Positions 22,348 to 34,139 of a DNA stretch of 64,000 nucleotides are shown here, piece by piece. The notes under the pieces were generated by a model. It saw only the letters and a program-made list of their open reading frames with translations, searched no databases and had not been told where the DNA came from. Source of the DNA: Verticillium longisporum (Eukaryota; Ascomycota; Sordariomycetes; Glomerellales; Plectosphaerellaceae); assembly GCA_019188255.1 (NCBI GenBank), contig JAETXT010000010.1:2666001-2730000 (forward strand), written 5' to 3'. The stretch's first letter is position 1. Each line of letters begins with the position of its first letter. A program made the position numbers and the translations under genes.

Positions 22348-24342
22348 GGCGAAGGTAAGCTCAGACCAAGCAAAATGGTGGAGGTAACGTAGGAACAAGA
22401 CGAAGACTTAGAGATTAGCGAGACGGGCTTTAACGTCGCAGACGTGCACCAACACCCAACAGACGGTAAAGGGGACGACGGTCTGAGTCGGATGAAACTC
22501 AACGGCAGTTGGTGTGGAACCATGGTATATATCTTATGGCTCGGGTCAGAAAGAACAGCCTCATATTTCCCCCCTCATCAGCAACGCCCTTATGCACACT
22601 TTTGCCCTGCAGCAGCAATTCCTGCATTTCTCCCGACGCTGTCGGAGCCCTTGCTTTCTTGGCCTTTACAGATGGTGGAATCGTTGCAGGGGCTTCGGAG
22701 GTCTGTCTGAATGCCACGCTAGAGGGCGAAGCTAAAGACCGTTTGGGGTGTCTCCCGAGCGGCAGAAACATCCCTAAAATCCCGCTGTGGCGGGTTTCTG
22801 ATGCGCCCGGGTCATCCGGGGCGCGGGCTTCGACTTGCCGACAGCGGCAGGCTAGAGATGTCAGAAGGATACCATACCAGCTGATATCTGGTCGACTCCT
22901 GTGGCGGTGGCACATGTTTCGACCTGATGTGGACATCCGCATCTCTCTTGGGAGCAGATCTGCAATTGCTGTGCTACAGGGCTACCACGCCAACACGTGT
23001 GTGGGAATGAACTGGTGATCTTAGACATTGGGACGAACTGCCCCTGACTCAACATGATGACCATCAAAGTCGGTCCACGTTCTGCAGGGTCCTCGAGTGC
23101 CGACTCCTCGGGACTCACTGGTGACTGAACTTGATGAACTTTTGGGCAGCAAAGGCACATGGCTCTCGTTTCTGACGAGTCTGATTCTTATGTTCTTGGC
23201 ATTGAGCTCGTACGGGCGACACGTCCTCCTTCGTCGTGCCATTGTACCTAACCCTCCTCCGCTCGTACAGTACCAAGGGGCCGGGGTAGAGAGCAGCGGT
23301 TGAAAAAGTGGCTTGAACCTTGGGGCCTTGCATGGGAGTTTTGGGTGAAGATCTACCGAATTGACGGGAGCGAAGCCTATCAAGCCAATGGGGCCGTGGG
23401 GGGATATCCTGCTGTGACTCGCGCGTTGCCTCGAGCCCCTGTCCCTGGATCGGGCGGTGCTCTCGGATTCTGCAGGCACAATCTCGCTTTTGGCCTTGTC
23501 CAATTCCGCCAAGTCCCTCGACTCGATCATGAGAAAGTGAGGGATGTATTCAAAACGAGGGGACGGCACAGGTGGGGGGTAGCATTGATCGATGCTCGGG
23601 CTGGGGCGGAAACTTGTTGTGTGGAACTTTGTCCGTGGCCTCCAGCATTGACAGGCCCGAGAAATGCTTCTAGGGTGCTCAAGGCTCAAGGGCAGAAGAG
23701 GTGGTGCTTGGCATGCTTCGCCACATACAACATGGGGCCTTGGTCTTACGATACTGACTTCCAACTTATACCTGAACAAGAAGGAAACTAGAAGGCTTCT
23801 TGTCTCTGCGGGGTTAGCGTATTGGACAGAGTCTGTCTCAGCAAGGCCTAGAGTCAACACCATGTGCCAGCTTGCAAAGCAGAATATCTACTGCTCTCAC
23901 CTGCTTGTACTGTAAGCAGTCATCTCTGGTTGTAAGCAGTGATCTTCAATGTGGCTTTCAAGGATATACGCTTACATGATGCCACGGACCCAGTCCTAAG
24001 CCCCGTCATCAAGGACGTTTTGCCTCTTTCGATGCAATTTCCACCGGCCGGGGGCGACACAACCACGCCATTCCCCTCCAACAGCAGGGCACGTCCAGTA
24101 AGAACCACCAACAGTTCGCATGCGAAGAACAAGGTTGTGGTGATTCGCAAAAACGGCGCCCCACCAATCAAGCCAGATATTAAATACATGGCCGAAGCGC
24201 ACGATTCACACGGAGTCGACCTGGTCGAGCAGGATACCCGTTGCACGTCTTCCCTCTGTCAATCCCCCCTCCGCCGCCTAGACAAGGCCAGGTTGAGTGA
24301 GACGGCCAAAGGACCCAGTTCACAGCCCACATCTTGTCTATT
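22348..24342. other. Intergenic, no convincing gene
   Basis: About 2 kb between two divergent genes. A 280-codon open frame on the minus strand (23863-23021) starts with ATG but is Ser/Arg/Pro-rich, without motif or hydrophobic core, and is not called. Confidence 0.5.
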
Positions 24343-25990
24343 ATGGTTTCATTCTCCCCGGTACAGGCCCTCAGCGTGGCGCTGGCCTTCTGGGTCAGCT
24401 CGGTCGCCGGCACTGCTTGTAACCCTCGCGGGTACCTGACAGTAGCAACGACAAACGGACCTGTTACTGGCCACCTTGCCCCCAATGCTTCGTGTGTTGT
24501 CGAGTACCTGGGCGTGCCCTATGCGAAGCCTCCCGTGGGGGACCTGAGGTTTGCGCCGCCCCAGAAAATCAGCGCCCGCAATGCGTATGAGGCTGCCAAC
24601 TTTGGCTTCGACTGCCCGTTGTCCGCGGCGCCGACGCCAGACTTCCCCGGCTTCACGCCGCAGGCCCGTCGCATCGTCTCCTTTTTCGCCTCTGGTGCGG
24701 GCACGCCGCAGAGTGAGGACTGTCTGACGCTCAACATCTGGGCGAAACCCACGGCACGGTCGACGAGGGCAGCAAAGCCCGTTGTCGTCTTCTTCTACGG
24801 TGGACGTATGTAGCCCATCTTCTTCTTGCTCTCCCTCCATCCTGTTGGTGGCCCCTCATGTCTGACACATCCCAGGGTTCGCCATTGGCAACACCAACAG
24901 CCCCTTCTACACGGGCAAGTACTTCGCTGAGGCCGAGGATGTCCTTGTCGTGACGGTCAACTACCGTCTGAACATCTTTGGTTTCCCCGGCATCCCCGGC
25001 CAGCCACAGAACCTCGGCCTCCGCGACCAGCGGGCAGCCGTCGAATGGATCCGTGACAACATCAAGCGCTTCGGTGGCGATCCCACCAAGATCACCATCA
25101 CCGGCCAGTCCTCAGGCGGCGTTGCTGTCGACTACTGGACCTACGCCTACCGCCGCGACCCCATCGCCAACGGCATCATCGCGCCTTCAGGCAACGCCTT
25201 CAGCTTCCCCGTCAACGCGCCCGGTGTTCCTCAGCGCAACTGGGAGACGGTCGTCAGCGCTGTGGGTTGCAGCTCGGCCGCCGACGTCCTCGCCTGCATG
25301 CGCGCCGCCGACTGGCAGGCCATCCGCACAGCTGCCGCCGCCGTGCGCCCGACCGCCAGCAGCAGTGTGCTCCGCTCGATCCCGCCCTTCTACCCGACGC
25401 CCGACGGCACTCTTGTCTTTGAGGACTACGTGTCGCTGACGGCCGCCGGCTCCTTTGCCCGCCTGCCGGTGCTCCTCGGCAACACGGCCAACGAGGACGG
25501 CTACTACCGCATCCCGGCCTTCCGCGCCGGCACCGTCCCCACAGACGCCCAGGTGACGGCCTTCCTCCTCGAGTCCTTCACTTGCCCCGTCTCCCACCAG
25601 GCCGCCGCCCGCGCCGCCCGCGCCATCCCCGCCTGGGCGTACCGCTACCTCGCCGACTGGGACAACACGCGCCTCTACCCAACGAGCGGCGCCTACCACG
25701 GCGTCGACCTGCACATGATCTTCGGCGCCTCCGCCGACACGAGCGGCCTGGCGACGACCCCCGACCAGGAGGCGCTGACGCGCGTCATGCAGAGCGGGTG
25801 GTTCGCCTTTGCCGACGATCCCTGGCGCGGCCTCACCAGGCTCGGCTGGCCGACCTTTGACCGCCAGACCAAGTCGCTGCTGCTCCTGGGCGAGAACAAC
25901 TCGCCCGTGCCGAGGCTCGTCAAGCCGTCCGAGTTTGACGCGCCGTGCTCGACCGTCACCCTGGGCGCTCTAGGAACGCCGTCGTCGTAA
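24343..25990 (+). CDS. Secreted type-B carboxylesterase/lipase
   Basis: Alpha/beta hydrolase of the carboxylesterase type-B family (PF00135), 525 aa. Exons 24343-24805 and 24876-25990 join as GG-R-FAIGNTN, keeping the oxyanion-hole segment in frame (the usual HGGG reads YGGR here). Signal peptide about 1-24 (VALAFWVSSVAGTA). SEDCLTLNIW is the family signature 2; Ser in GQSSGG is the nucleophile. An acidic residue in NTANEDGYY and the His of YHGVDLHMIFG fit the rest of the triad. The start at 24343 is the only ATG in frame before the signal peptide. Substrate is unknown; secretion suggests a role in digesting esters or detoxification. Confidence 0.92.
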
Positions 25991-26347
25991 GGGTCGTGCT
26001 TGAGAGTGTTGGTGCTACATCGCATATAGTCTAGTACGTACATAATGTATAAATATAAAACACCTCGACTGAAATGACTCTTGTCGTTGTCTGTGTCATG
26101 GTGCTCATGCTTTGCCTCGCCACTCATTACTATCTGTGAAAAGTCGAAGCCTCATACCCTTTCTCCGGCGGCCAGAATACTAGTGAACTGCACGACATGC
26201 CCGTGAGCTGCTACGGACAATCACCGATGCCCAGGTGTTCAGGCGTATCAGGCTCTTCGGACGCTGGTCCCGTGCCGCGCCCGCTCGTCGCCCTGCACAC
26301 ACCATGCTCGCTCAGCGACAAAAGCGTCGCCCTCCTAGACTTGTCCG

Positions 26348-27094
26348 TCACCTCAAACCGAGCATCGACCCCCAGAAACACGACGCATAGCCAAACGAGT
26401 CCTGGCCACCGTACACGCCATCGCCGATGCCGTCGAAAAAGGCTCCCCACCCCTCGAGTCCGTGCCCGGTCCGGCACGCTTCGGCGTTGCGGCACACCCG
26501 GTCCATGCCAATGCTCCAATCGTGAATCGCCATCATGGCATCGTGGCCGAGTAGCTCGGCGGTCCAGCTGGCTGCCAGCAGAACGGTACAAAAATCAACA
26601 GTAACGATCGAACCCGCGCGAGCCCCTGTCGGCGCGGAGCGGGCTGCCGTTCCGTTCTCCTGGCCGGTGGAGACGAGGCGCAACAGGTCGGTGATGGAGT
26701 TGCCCAATGTCCTCAAGACACATGAGAGCCGGGTCGCGAGACGGAGCATGGCCGAGCCTCCGTCGGCCATGACGCTGATTATCTGCCCGAAATCTGGCCC
26801 GGCGTCTTCTCCAACGTCTCCGCCGCAAAACCCCTTGCGACGACCGATATCGAGAGCCGCCCGGATGGTCCGACTCTGAAGTTTTCGTGGAACCCGTCCG
26901 GCAGGCTGTGGAGGTTCCTCGCCGCGCGACACATCCAGTAGTGGGCGCAAACTCTCGACACGTCTCAAAAGGCTAGCCGCACGCGCCAGCAACGGTTTCG
27001 CAGCGGAGCACGCTCTCAGTCTGGCCGTCTCTCGCGACCTTGCTGTCCACGTGATAGAGCTGGCGCAATGCGCCCTGGGTTCTGATAAAGCCAT
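26348..27094 (-). CDS. Hypothetical ORF, uncertain
   Basis: Open frame of 248 codons from ATG 27094 without introns. The protein is rich in Ala, Arg, Gly and Leu. It shows no domain I recognise; the helical, Leu/Ala-rich middle (ISVMADGGSAMLRL, LGNSITDLLRLV) vaguely recalls C-terminal parts of Zn2Cys6 regulators, but no cysteine cluster is present. GC-rich DNA can keep such frames open by chance. It could also be the remnant of a larger gene, since the next kilobase upstream (27.1-28.9 kb) is non-coding and repeat-bearing. Confidence 0.3.
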   Translation of the reverse strand: MALSEPRAHCASSITWTARSRETARLRACSAAKPLLARAASLLRRVESLRPLLDVSRGEEPPQPAGRVPRKLQSRTIRAALDIGRRKGFCGGDVGEDAGPDFGQIISVMADGGSAMLRLATRLSCVLRTLGNSITDLLRLVSTGQENGTAARSAPTGARAGSIVTVDFCTVLLAASWTAELLGHDAMMAIHDWSIGMDRVCRNAEACRTGHGLEGWGAFFDGIGDGVYGGQDSFGYASCFWGSMLGLR

Positions 27095-27679
27095 CGCTGG
27101 ATGAGAGGTGTCATCGTCGAGAGAGTTCAGGAAGCAAGGCAACCCGCAGGAACGTGTGGGCGCCGCTTTTCCCCCCAAGTCTTCTGGGCATCGCTCTGGC
27201 GCATTCGGCAAACCTCGACGGCCGATTGTGCGTCAGGGCCCGGTGAGCCCAGCGAAGGATTTCCATATCTCTTCAGAGACTCATCTGGGCATGGCAGCAG
27301 ACACGGAGAGACGAGTCGGTGCGGGGCCAAGAGGGCACATGCGGCGAGTCTGGTGAAACATGTGCTATCACGGCCTTCTCGTGGTCTTGCATGAGCGCTT
27401 TTGCGCTGTATAGTGCCATGATGATTGTCAACGTACTAGCCGTGGTGAGCTGTCTGCCTCCATATTATTAATTTCAAACACGGCATGGTAGCACTATTGA
27501 CGGTTCTGTGGCATGTATTCCATATATACCCCTGTCAGGAGACCCTGCAGAGTCGCCAAGCAGGGGGTCGACCAGAGGCTAAGGGCTACGGGAAACGTAA
27601 ATATATAGGCTACGGAGGGCCCTCTAAGCTATAGAGGGCTAGAACTTAGATATATTCTGACCCCCTACCTATCTTCTAC

Positions 27680-27981
27680 CTGCGGACCACGTGTGGAAGA
27701 CCTCTTCACTCTGCTCTAACAACGCTCTGACAACCCCTATCCTGAAGAGCCTCCCGAAAATAGTCCCAGTCGAAAGTCGCCATGCAGGCTTAATGTCAAT
27801 ACTTGATTGGGAGCAGAGTGAAAAGGTCTCTCACAACCGCAGGCATTATAATATCGGTAGGGGGTCGGAACAAATCTGAATCCTGGCCCTACGCAGCGTA
27901 GAGCGCCCTCCACGGTCCTTATATATACGCTCTCGTAACTCCTGGCCCCTGACTAGCCCCCCCGTGCCGTGGCTCCGCAGG
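27680..27981. repeat. Degenerate dispersed repeat, copy 1, with 24-bp inverted arms
   Basis: Arms 27693-27716 (GTGGAAGACCTCTTCACT...) and 27811-27834 are inverted repeats matching at 21 of 24 positions. From 27811 to 27981 the sequence is related, in the same orientation, to 56596-56751. Shared blocks are GAGCAGAGTGAA, TCTGAA..CTGGCCCT, CGGTCCTTATAT, TCTCGTAAC and GGTGGCTCCGCAGG-like ends. The reverse of 27680-27716 also matches 56596-56632 at 34 of 37 positions, all three differences being transitions. No ORF is present. It looks like a small inactive transposable element or the edge of a larger one. Confidence 0.7.
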
Positions 27982-28927
27982 GGTCTCTTGATGCTTAAAC
28001 CTGCAGGTCATCTGATGGGTCAAGATGCCAAAATGCTTCCTCCGGGGCTATCGTTTCTGCAGTGCATGCCACGAGAGATTTGTGACCACGTGCGGCGAGC
28101 ATGGGGTTGACCTGCCAGGTATGAATATGCGGGCGTACAGCATGGCGTGAAGGTGCAGGCGCTGTGCCGACTAAGATTAGCCCAACATTGCCCTGGAATA
28201 TTCAACCAAGGACCTACGCCCTATGTGATATCGTAGTTGAAGGCCCGCTCCTGAATAGCTCATAGCTTCAACTTCTGCCCTCTTCCAGTCTCGGGCCTGC
28301 CTTGCCAACCCGTACTGGTGTCCACGCGTTGACTTACTTCGACCTTGGCTGTGTTTGCTAGAGTTTCACAGAGCGTTGATAGTCAGGGGAGAAACTTACA
28401 TCAGGCTATAAAACAGACCGTTTCCAACTCTGATCAGGCGTTCAGGAAGTATGTATGACCCGTGCGGAGGCGAATGGGAGAATCCCTCATCAGTAGGCGT
28501 GGAAATTCCATTGCAGAATGTGGTCACCCAAGTAGGCGTCGAAAATAGCACCCTGCAAGTGTTGCCTTCAAGACCTGCGCAGACATTGCTGTTCGAACCA
28601 GTCAGGAGTTGCGCGCCACGCGATCTCGCCGTCTTGTGTCCCCGGCTACATCAGTCACCAATGAATCGCATTAATATGTCTCCGGAAAGAGAAAAATTGG
28701 CATTAAATCTTGTCTTTGATCGACAACTTCAGGTTGAAAGTAATAACGCTCAAGAAATCATGGCTCGCCGGCCGATCGCTGTCCAGAAATGTGGGGGTCG
28801 CCGCCCCATAGATGACGCCCCGTCGAGCGCAATCCAACAACTCTGATACTTCCTGCACCTCGTCGAGATGGATGACCGTTCTCATGTCGAAACCCCACTC
28901 GCCTAGCAACGGGTCAAGACTAGAACG
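27982..28927. other. Intergenic, no gene recognised
   Basis: About 950 bp downstream of the regulator gene on the minus strand. No coherent ORF or RNA gene is seen. Confidence 0.5.
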
Positions 28928-30311
28928 CTACGCACAAATGGTCTGCTTCTGGCTCTTCGCCGAGCCAGCTTGCTCAACAGTGTCGGCGTGGTTACGCTTC
29001 CCTGTACCGTGGCCGACCTGCTCTTCAGGTCTCGCCTGTCGGCTGCCAACGCTTTGCGCCTCATTGTCCAACCACCTGCTGATGGCAGGGTCATGGCACG
29101 CGGCGTGGCCGAGGAGGGCGTGCTTGACAAAGCGCACCTGCTCGGCGACCTCGGCATACTGCGACTGCAGGGCCGAGTGCTCAGCCTCGACACGCTGGCC
29201 CTCTGCCTGCAGGTCGGCGGCAGCTGACTTTTGCTTGCGCCAGTTGCGGGCCGAGGCGAGACGGTGGCGCTCACGGGAGGCAGGTCGATGCTCGGCGGCC
29301 GGCGAGGGAGGAGCCATGTCGTTGAGGCCAGCCAGAGAGGTCGAGGGGGACAAGGGAGGTGTTGGCGCAGTCAGTGTCGCATTTTCTGACGCCGAGACGG
29401 GTGAGACGGCGGCATACGCAGGTTTGTCGGCATGATAGACGTCCCAGGGCTGGTCGACACCGGCCTGCGGCACGCCCATGGTCTTGTTGGCCATTCTGTA
29501 AGCATCTGGGTTGTGCAATGTGAACATGGGGTTGACGCCTTGGCCCAGAGATATGGCATCGAGGCCGGCATAAAAAGAGCGTGTCGATTCGGATGGGGCC
29601 ATGGAACCGACGCCTTGAGCCTGAGAGAGCCCAGACCAGGGCATGGAGAAGCCAGGGTCATATCCGCCTGAAGGCATGTTGGTGGCATTGAGCAGAGGTA
29701 CAGCCTGTGACGACACGGTAGAATCGGCCTGCAAGAGATCGGTGGCCAGCTGCCTCGATCCAGAGTAAGACTGCGCAGACTCGGAGTTCGGGTCGGCAAA
29801 GGCACCATTGGCGTCGGGCAGATGGTAGGCGTCGAAGGAGGGAGACTGGTACTGTGATGAGGGCGGGGCTGTTGAGACTGCGTGGTGGCGGTCGTGCGTG
29901 CTATAGACGGGGCTCTGCGGCGACAGGAGGGCAAGCTGGGCTTGATCTTGGTTGGGGTTGGGGTTGGCGTCTTGGCGGCGCAGTTCCTCAATGGCCTCGT
30001 CCTTTTCCAGGTTCTTCTGTCTCAGGGCTGCAATCTCATCACGCAGGCTTCGTTTGGTGCGATAATGGCGGCTCTCATAGACGCAGTCAATGTTTCGCTG
30101 GGCGCATCGCGTGCATGGCCTGTCACCGCTGCACTGTGGGGCGAAATCAGTTGTGTGTCAACGATAGGATGGGCGAGAGGCATGGGAACAGAGCTGAGGA
30201 TATGCATACCTTTGCCTTCTTGTCCCGGCATGTGTCACAGGCTTCGCGCGTGCAGACGCGCGGCTTCTGCGACGAGGGGGACGGCGGTGAGGACGTTGGG
30301 GTAGCTGTCAT
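28928..30311 (-). CDS. Transcription factor with N-terminal Zn2Cys6 cluster and C-terminal bZIP-like zipper
   Basis: Minus-strand exons 30311-30210 and 30133-28928 give 435 aa; the intron sits inside the zinc cluster, between AK and the third Cys. Cys25, 28, 35, 41, 44 and 51 have perfect C-x2-C-x6-C-x5-C-x2-C-x6-C spacing, followed by a short coiled coil (about 60-85). A Ser/Pro/Gln-rich middle leads to a second module at about 320-390: a basic stretch (RERHRLASARNWRKQK), then Leu342-Val349-Leu356-Val363-Val370 in heptads, then LLGHAACHDPAISRWL, which matches the region after the zipper in fungal ATF-type bZIPs. In the basic region the invariant Asn is His324 and the invariant Arg is Trp332. 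The zinc cluster therefore probably binds DNA while the zipper mainly dimerises. Target genes are unknown. Confidence 0.85.
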
Positions 30312-32097
30312 GGTGAGGAGGATGTTGATTTTGGGGTTGATAGGCAGGTGAAGGGAGTCAGTCGCTGGTCGTGTTGCTTGTTTTGTTGGCAGGCAATACA
30401 GCAATACATATATAGACAGAGGGGCAGAACATGTGCTGGGTCAAATTACCCATGTTCCCAAGGTCGACTGCCGGAAGAAGGGGGATCAAAACAAGCGTGC
30501 CAGGTTCCGGCTGCCGACCTCCATGTCGACTCTTTGATCAGGAACAAGCATCAAATACCCACCCACATTCGTCTTGTGCTCCTGATCCGTGCAAGCATCA
30601 TGGCAGTGAGCCAAGTGGAATTCCGACACTCGAGTGACGGCGGGAGCGCATGCTTCGACAGGGTCCAGTGTGTGACGACAAGGTGACGTGGTGGGCCTCT
30701 CAACAAGGGCATCAGCGTCGGCATCCAGGCAGAGGCTAGGGATGGTGCGCACAGACAGAGATATGACGTTCCGGGTCGTTCATTTAGTTTGGGAGGAATC
30801 GGCCAGTCGAAATGGGCAGAGTGCGTGACAAGGGCTAGCGTGATAATGATAACCATGGAGCATGGTCGTCGGTGTTCATGATGATTAGCTTTTTTTTTTT
30901 TTTTCGCGTGCCATGTTGAGCTCGTCTCGTTGGTGGGGAAGGTGAGAGGGGGGCGGGGGAAGGTCAGCAGGGCGCAAAGGCAACAGCTACCGGGGCAAAA
31001 CGTCAGGATGCGTGGGGCAAGGGCGGGTCGTGGTGGGAATACTCCACATTTAGGGTCCTGCCACAGGCACCTACCCCCTGAAGTACCCACTGTACCAAGG
31101 GAGGTAGACACCCTGACACCCTGGAACCCGCACGCAAGTACCGTTCCACTGCACCGTTTACCAGCGCTCCAGTCCCCGCCACCCCGCGAACTGCTGTTAA
31201 AAAGAGGTACGGAGAAGGTTCGGAGAGGGGCCCCTCCAGCTGGATGGCGGCTCCATGTCTCGTTGTTTGCCCACCCGGTCCATGGACATTAGATTCACTG
31301 CACACACCTCGCGAGCTGAGACAATGATGCAAGATGGCTTCGAGAATCATGCTTGATTTTTCTGGATTTTTGAGATGAGCGGGCGGCCAGCAATTCACAA
31401 TGTCAAGGACCAGCTTGCATACCTGTCGCCTCGACGCCGAGGTCTCGTCCCCGTACCCCGCCGCCCCATCCATCCTATACATAAGGTAAGCTTGATCAGG
31501 TACCAACCTATCTACCTAGGTACCTTACCTACGTAGGAACATGTCGTGCCGTTTCCATCAGGCTCCCTCGGCAGATCATGCTGGTCCTCATCCCATTCTG
31601 GTCCTCCCTCGTGTCACATCCGGATTCTTTGACACCGAAGCACACTAGCACCCAGAGATCAGCACGCCGGAGACGACTCCGGCTCTCCCGGCACGTCGTT
31701 GGGTCCCCTGCCTCGAGCATGCAGCACACAGCGTTGGGCACATTGGCGAATGTGATTCAACCGTGACATGGCAAAGAGGGTTTTTGGTCCCCTCTCCGAT
31801 AGGATCATGTTGCCCTCATGCTTGGGGCATGCCTTTGTAGTGGCGACCGTCTTCGGCCGTCATCTGCACTTGCGTTTTATACGGTTGGTACCTACGTAGA
31901 GGTACCTCGGCTTGCTAGGCAGGTAGGAAGGAGGTAGGAAGGAGGTAGGAAGGAGGAAGGCGATGTCGATTCGCACCTGACACAGACGCCAAGTGCTCCT
32001 CCGTCTCCAACGCTGTTTCCAACATCCCCAAGCGCAACCCAGGCAGACCCAACTCAGCCGGACCAACTCCGTACATCTGCCCTCTTCCCTCTCTCCA
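30312..32097. other. Intergenic with simple repeats
   Basis: 1.8 kb without a gene. It includes a T run at about 30888-30904, TACCTAGGTA-like palindromic motifs near 31505-31540 and an 11-bp repeat (GGTAGGAAGGA, three copies, about 31920-31955). The proximal part is the regulator's promoter. Confidence 0.55.
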
Positions 32098-33318
32098 TCA
32101 CAGCCTCGTCACCCTCCCCACGCCGAGACCGAGCTTCTCCTCCAGTAGTCGGACGCCGTGCTCTGCCGAGCCCCAGGAAGCCTGATAGCCGGCGCCAGAG
32201 TGCCCGTAATTGTGCAGTACAACAAGACCGGCCTCGCCCCCGCCTCCGCCAGCCGCCCCCTCACCCTCACCCTCGCCCTCAACCTCGACCTCTACCTCGA
32301 CCTCGACTCTCGGCCCCCCCTTGCGCCCAGGCCGCAGCCCGACGCCCTGCCGAATGATCTTGAGATCCTCCGGTCTCCCGAGCTCCGGCGCCAGCGCGCA
32401 GCACCGTCGCATGATGTCCCCCGCCAGCGCCTCGTCCACCTCGCCGCTCCAGTTGCCGTCCTGCCGACACCCGCCGAGCACGACGCCCCCCGCCATAGGC
32501 CGCTGGAACACGTACGTCGTGTCGTTGTCCACGCGCCGCGGCGACCGAAAGTACAAGCGCCGCAGCGGCTGCAGCGGCTGCTCGACGAGCACCGTCTGGC
32601 CGCGCGTCGGGTACAGGGCCTTGTCCTCGACGCCGCCGAGCGAGTGCGCGCCGAGGCCTGTGCAGTTGAGGACCGCCGTGACGTCTGCGGCGATGCGCGC
32701 CTCGCGGATGTGCGTGATGCGCCGCCGGTCGAGCGCCACGTGGCCCTGGCGGCACTTTTCGAGGAGCCTTGCCTGTTAGACCGGACTGGACGTCGTGGGG
32801 GGGGGACAAAAGACAACGGGGATAGGTCACGAAAAAGAAGAAGCAGCAACGCACCACTGCAGGTAGATCTGCGTGTTGATCACAAACGTCCGCGGCACGT
32901 CGAGCCCAAACGCCGCCCGCGCCGGCAACGCCCCCTGCGCCACCGCCTTGACGCCGCCCACGAGCTCGTCTTACCACAGCCTGCCCGTGCCCCCGCTCAG
33001 GATGGCGGCGTCCTCGATCTTTTGGTCGAAGATCATGCGCAGCGGCGACCACTGGATGCCCGCCTCGGGGCTCTGCCGCGCAATGGCGGCGAAGCGCTCG
33101 TAGGTTACGCGGTCGAACGACTCGAGCAGCCCATTGTCGGTGGCCGCCGAGCACCAGTTCCCGCCGGCCCAGGGCGAGCAGTAGTCGATGTTGTAGTCGC
33201 CCGGGAAGTCGGCCGCGAGGATGGTGATGCGCGCCGACGGGTGCCGCGCGCGCAGCGTCAGGGCCGTCGTGAGGCCGATGACGCCGGCGCCGAGAACGAC
33301 AAAGTGGAGTCCCGTCAT
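32098..33318 (-). pseudogene. D-amino-acid oxidase (FAD), interrupted by an in-frame TAA
   Basis: FAD-dependent DAO family; intact members oxidise D-amino acids to imino acids plus H2O2, usually in peroxisomes. Minus-strand exons 33318-32855 and 32767-32098 would give 377 codons. The N-terminus has the dinucleotide-binding fold (VVLGAGVIGLTTAL), then SPWAGGNW; the C-terminal part has NCTGLGAHSLGG, RGQTVLV and HNYGHSGAGYQASWG. Codon 116 is TAA (32971-32973), in the spot where homologues read about W-Y-x-D-L-V; the codons after it (DELVGGVKAVAQGALP) are clearly still family sequence. An AAG acceptor is needed to keep YLQW-LLEKC in frame. An acidic repeat (VEVEVE..GEGEGE) expands the loop before HNYGHSG. 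No peroxisomal SKL is present (ends VTRL). Confidence 0.8.
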
Positions 33319-34139
33319 TCGTGCCTGTGCTCTCGTGTTGGCTGTGTGCTGATTTGCTGCTCTGTAGCCAGATCGTCATGTGCGTCGTTTTGCTCCCACG
33401 GATGAGGGAGGCTCTTTTATGTGTGCAGCTTCGCACACGCGAACTAGCCGGAATCGGTTTCGCCATGGTGTTCAGCGATGCCATCTCCAATTTTTATCCT
33501 GGCATCCCGCTGCCCGAACGAGGCTAGCGACTGGCCGCCGAGGACCCTGAGTCGTGCGCTGGTGAGGCAGCCGTGGGCTGTCGTTGGTGGGCGTGTGTGC
33601 TCGGCACAGGGCTTAAATTTGCCGAATGGTGGGGGTTTCCAAGTCGGCATGCTGGTCGGTGTTGCCGATGCATTGTACGACTCTGGACGGCGAAATGTCG
33701 TGATGCCGAACTGACGCCGGGGATGCGCCGCGCTGGACGTTTGCTTAAGAAGATCACGCGTGAATAGAAGGAGCAAGAGAATGCTGAGCTTGCATATATG
33801 GCCATCGCCAATTTTCTTTCTTACTTTCTTCTATAGCTATAGTTATCGATTAAAAGAAAAAAAAACTCTTTTTTTCCTGTCCATGGTAGTGGCTTCTGCA
33901 GTGACAGGCTCGTGTTCATCTGTCACTTTGGCGTTGGCATTCACGTCAGTAGCCCAACAATCACACGCGCCGTTTAACTCTCAGTGAAATAAACAATGTC
34001 AAGACTAGTATTCTATGTGCCGTGCCCCATGAAGTGCATCATCTCATCGTATTTTATCCAAGTCCGACCCCTTCTCATTATCATCTTCCACCTCTCAGAC
34101 CGACAGCACAACTCGAGTGAAGCCCAAGGCCCAACTAGA
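33319..34139. other. Intergenic, no gene recognised
   Basis: About 820 bp. The DAO promoter side comes first; around 33830-33880 there is an AT-rich stretch with A and T runs, a likely 3' region of the next minus-strand gene. Confidence 0.5.

Noticed and set aside
23021..23863. 280-codon ATG-started open frame on the minus strand
   Set aside because: Ser/Arg/Pro-rich, no motif, hydrophobic core or intron signals; looks like a chance open frame.
32158..33405. 415-codon open frame opposite the D-amino-acid oxidase
   Set aside because: Arg/Pro/Ala-rich antisense shadow; the oxidase motifs are on the other strand.
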